A DNA stretch of 64,000 nt from Lysobacterales bacterium (GTDB taxonomy: Bacteria; Pseudomonadota; Gammaproteobacteria; Xanthomonadales; SZUA-36). Location: the NCBI GenBank assembly GCA_013001885.1, contig JABDLD010000051.1:29493-93492 (forward strand). Reading direction: 5' to 3'. The position numbers and the translations under genes are program-made. The notes beneath the pieces were generated by a model. The model worked only from the letters and a program-made list of their open reading frames with translations, ran no database searches and had not been told where the DNA came from. This document shows positions 62,788-64,000 of this stretch, in pieces. Position 1 is the stretch's first letter. Every line of letters starts with the position of its first letter.

Positions 62788-64000
62788 ATGCGTGCTGCGA
62801 TTATCCTGCTATACATTGCCATCATGAACCTGCCCTCTTCTTTATCTGCCGAGGAATTGACCATTGAGCGCCTCGTTGCCAGTCCTTCGTTGGCTGGCCC
62901 GGTCGCAAAAGGTGTGCAAATTTCACCGGACGGGTCCCGGGTGACTTTTCTGCAGGGCAAAACCGACAACCAGGATCAACTGGACTTATGGGAATACCGC
63001 ATCGCGGATGGAGAGAAGCGCCTGTTGGTGGACAGCACCGCGTTGCTCGGCGGTTCTGAGGAGCTGGATGAGGTGGAGCGGGCGCGGCGTGAGCGGGCGC
63101 GAAATTTCTCGACCGGAATTGTCGAATACGCCTGGTCTCCTGATGGACGGGCTTTGCTTTTTCCGCTGGGAGGTGACTTGTTCTATCTCGAACCGGGTTC
63201 TGAAGTACGACGCTTGACCCAGACGCCGGGAACGGAGACCGACGCACGCATTTCGCCAACGGGCGGTTACGTCTCCTTTATACGCGAGCAGAATCTTTAC
63301 GTGATTGAGCTGACCAGCGGAAAAGAGCGCGCGATCACGACCCGGGGCGAAGGCTCCGTATCCTACGGCATGGCCGAGTTCGTCGCGCAGGAGGAGATGT
63401 ATCGCTTCACCGGCTACTGGTGGGCAAAGGACGACAGCCGGTTGGCTTTTACGCGCATTGATGAATCCGGTGTCGCCTTGAAAAACCGCTATGAGATTAA
63501 CGCCGCCGGCGTAACCACGATTGAGCAACGCTATCCTTTCGCCGGAACGGCCAACGCGGTGGTTGAACTGTTCGTCATGGACCTGGACTCAGGCGCGGTT
63601 CGCGAAGTGGGCTTGGGTGAGGACAAGGACTTCTACCTCGCCAGAGTCGACTTTTCGCCCGACGGAACACTGGCCGTGCAAAAGCAGTCTCGCGACCAGA
63701 GGCGCCTTGATCTGATCTTCATCGATCCGGTGACGATGGAACAGGACGTCATATTGCACGAGGAACAGCCCAACTGGATCAATCTGCACAGCGATCTACA
63801 CTTCCTGGACGGTGGCAAGCAGTTCATCTGGACCTCGGAGCGTTCCGGGTTCAACCACATCTATCTTTATCGGAAGGACGGCCAGCTGATCCGGCCATTG
63901 ACCGGCGGCCACTGGGCCGTGGCCCAGGCCGGCCGGGGCGGCGGCGGTGTTCGGGCCGTCGACGAGGCGGGCGGTTATGTCTGGTTCGCCGCATTTCCTG
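62788..64000 (+). CDS. DPP-IV-type S9 peptidase, N-terminal part (gene runs off the window)
   Basis: 404 residues seen, open to the end of the window. Start ATG at 62788 with AGAGGA 7 bases upstream; signal peptide cleaved near LSAE. The part present is the beta-propeller of dipeptidyl peptidase IV-like enzymes: repeated ISPDGSRV, WSPDGRALLF, FSPDGTLAV blades, and the QEEMYRFTGYWWAKDD segment bearing the Glu pair that holds the peptide N-terminus. The catalytic hydrolase domain would follow outside the window. It likely cleaves dipeptides in the periplasm. Confidence 0.9.
   Translation, partial: MRAAIILLYIAIMNLPSSLSAEELTIERLVASPSLAGPVAKGVQISPDGSRVTFLQGKTDNQDQLDLWEYRIADGEKRLLVDSTALLGGSEELDEVERARRERARNFSTGIVEYAWSPDGRALLFPLGGDLFYLEPGSEVRRLTQTPGTETDARISPTGGYVSFIREQNLYVIELTSGKERAITTRGEGSVSYGMAEFVAQEEMYRFTGYWWAKDDSRLAFTRIDESGVALKNRYEINAAGVTTIEQRYPFAGTANAVVELFVMDLDSGAVREVGLGEDKDFYLARVDFSPDGTLAVQKQSRDQRRLDLIFIDPVTMEQDVILHEEQPNWINLHSDLHFLDGGKQFIWTSERSGFNHIYLYRKDGQLIRPLTGGHWAVAQAGRGGGGVRAVDEAGGYVWFAAFP

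Noticed and set aside
1..64000. CRISPR arrays, tRNA or rRNA genes, insertion sequences, prophage
   Set aside because: No regularly spaced repeats, cloverleaf sequences, rRNA core motifs, transposase or phage genes were seen on either strand.

Overview
The window is 64 kb of a Gammaproteobacterium chromosome (GC-rich, roughly 55-60% by eye). The complete Mla system, PspA/PspC, DegQ-type protease, E. coli-type four-subunit fumarate reductase, TrhP, OpdA and MltF-like genes all fit that class; I cannot assign an order. I see no rRNA, tRNA, CRISPR, prophage or insertion sequence. Most of the first 36 kb is ordinary housekeeping DNA in short operons; positions 41-62 kb are an anaerobic/alternative-respiration island.

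Layout. 1-8.6 kb: end of an exporter ABC ATPase, DUF2959 lipoprotein, glucokinase, periplasmic cyclophilin, dienelactone hydrolase, fatty-acid-hydroxylase-like protein, isoaspartyl peptidase, NUDIX hydrolase, a secreted propeller-like protein, a flap-type exonuclease. 8.6-24 kb: HNH protein, DegQ-type protease (sigma-E-like promoter), M17 aminopeptidase, DUF3667, NAD-dependent epimerase, MATE pump, pspA-pspC (sigma-54-like promoter), SppA, SDR, DgkA, OpdA, ExoIII. 24-33 kb: a glutaredoxin/A-type/rhodanese fusion, a small SET protein, uncharacterised genes, and a five-gene oligopeptide ABC importer. 33-36.8 kb: mlaFEDCB plus mlaA in one operon.

36.85-37.44 kb, minus strand: a protein-free stretch of about 585 nt that folds by eye into many perfect stems capped by GNRA or UUCG loops, has a three-way junction and a pseudoknot, is preceded by a sigma-70-like promoter and ends in a textbook intrinsic terminator. 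I read it as a large structured noncoding RNA whose family I do not recognise. It is the best candidate here for something undescribed.

41-62.6 kb: a respiratory island. One minus-strand operon encodes a monoheme lipoprotein, frdABCD and rquA, so the cell probably makes rhodoquinone for fumarate reduction; an FNR-like box sits exactly at -41.5 of a candidate promoter. Beyond it lie a HemY-type protoporphyrinogen oxidase, a histidine kinase with heme-binding motifs in its periplasmic sensor, a sigma-54 response regulator, two further receivers (one membrane-anchored), and c-type cytochromes carrying about 42 candidate heme sites in total. A nonaheme cytochrome plus cytochrome b module occurs twice, once split and once fused. 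A near-consensus sigma-54 promoter drives the receiver/nonaheme/cytochrome b operon, linking the local two-component system to the local cytochromes. A shared FNR-like box lies at -41.5 for both divergent cytochrome promoters at 53.8-54.0 kb. The window closes with TrhP, an octaheme cytochrome with an added C-terminal domain, and the start of a DPP-IV-type peptidase.
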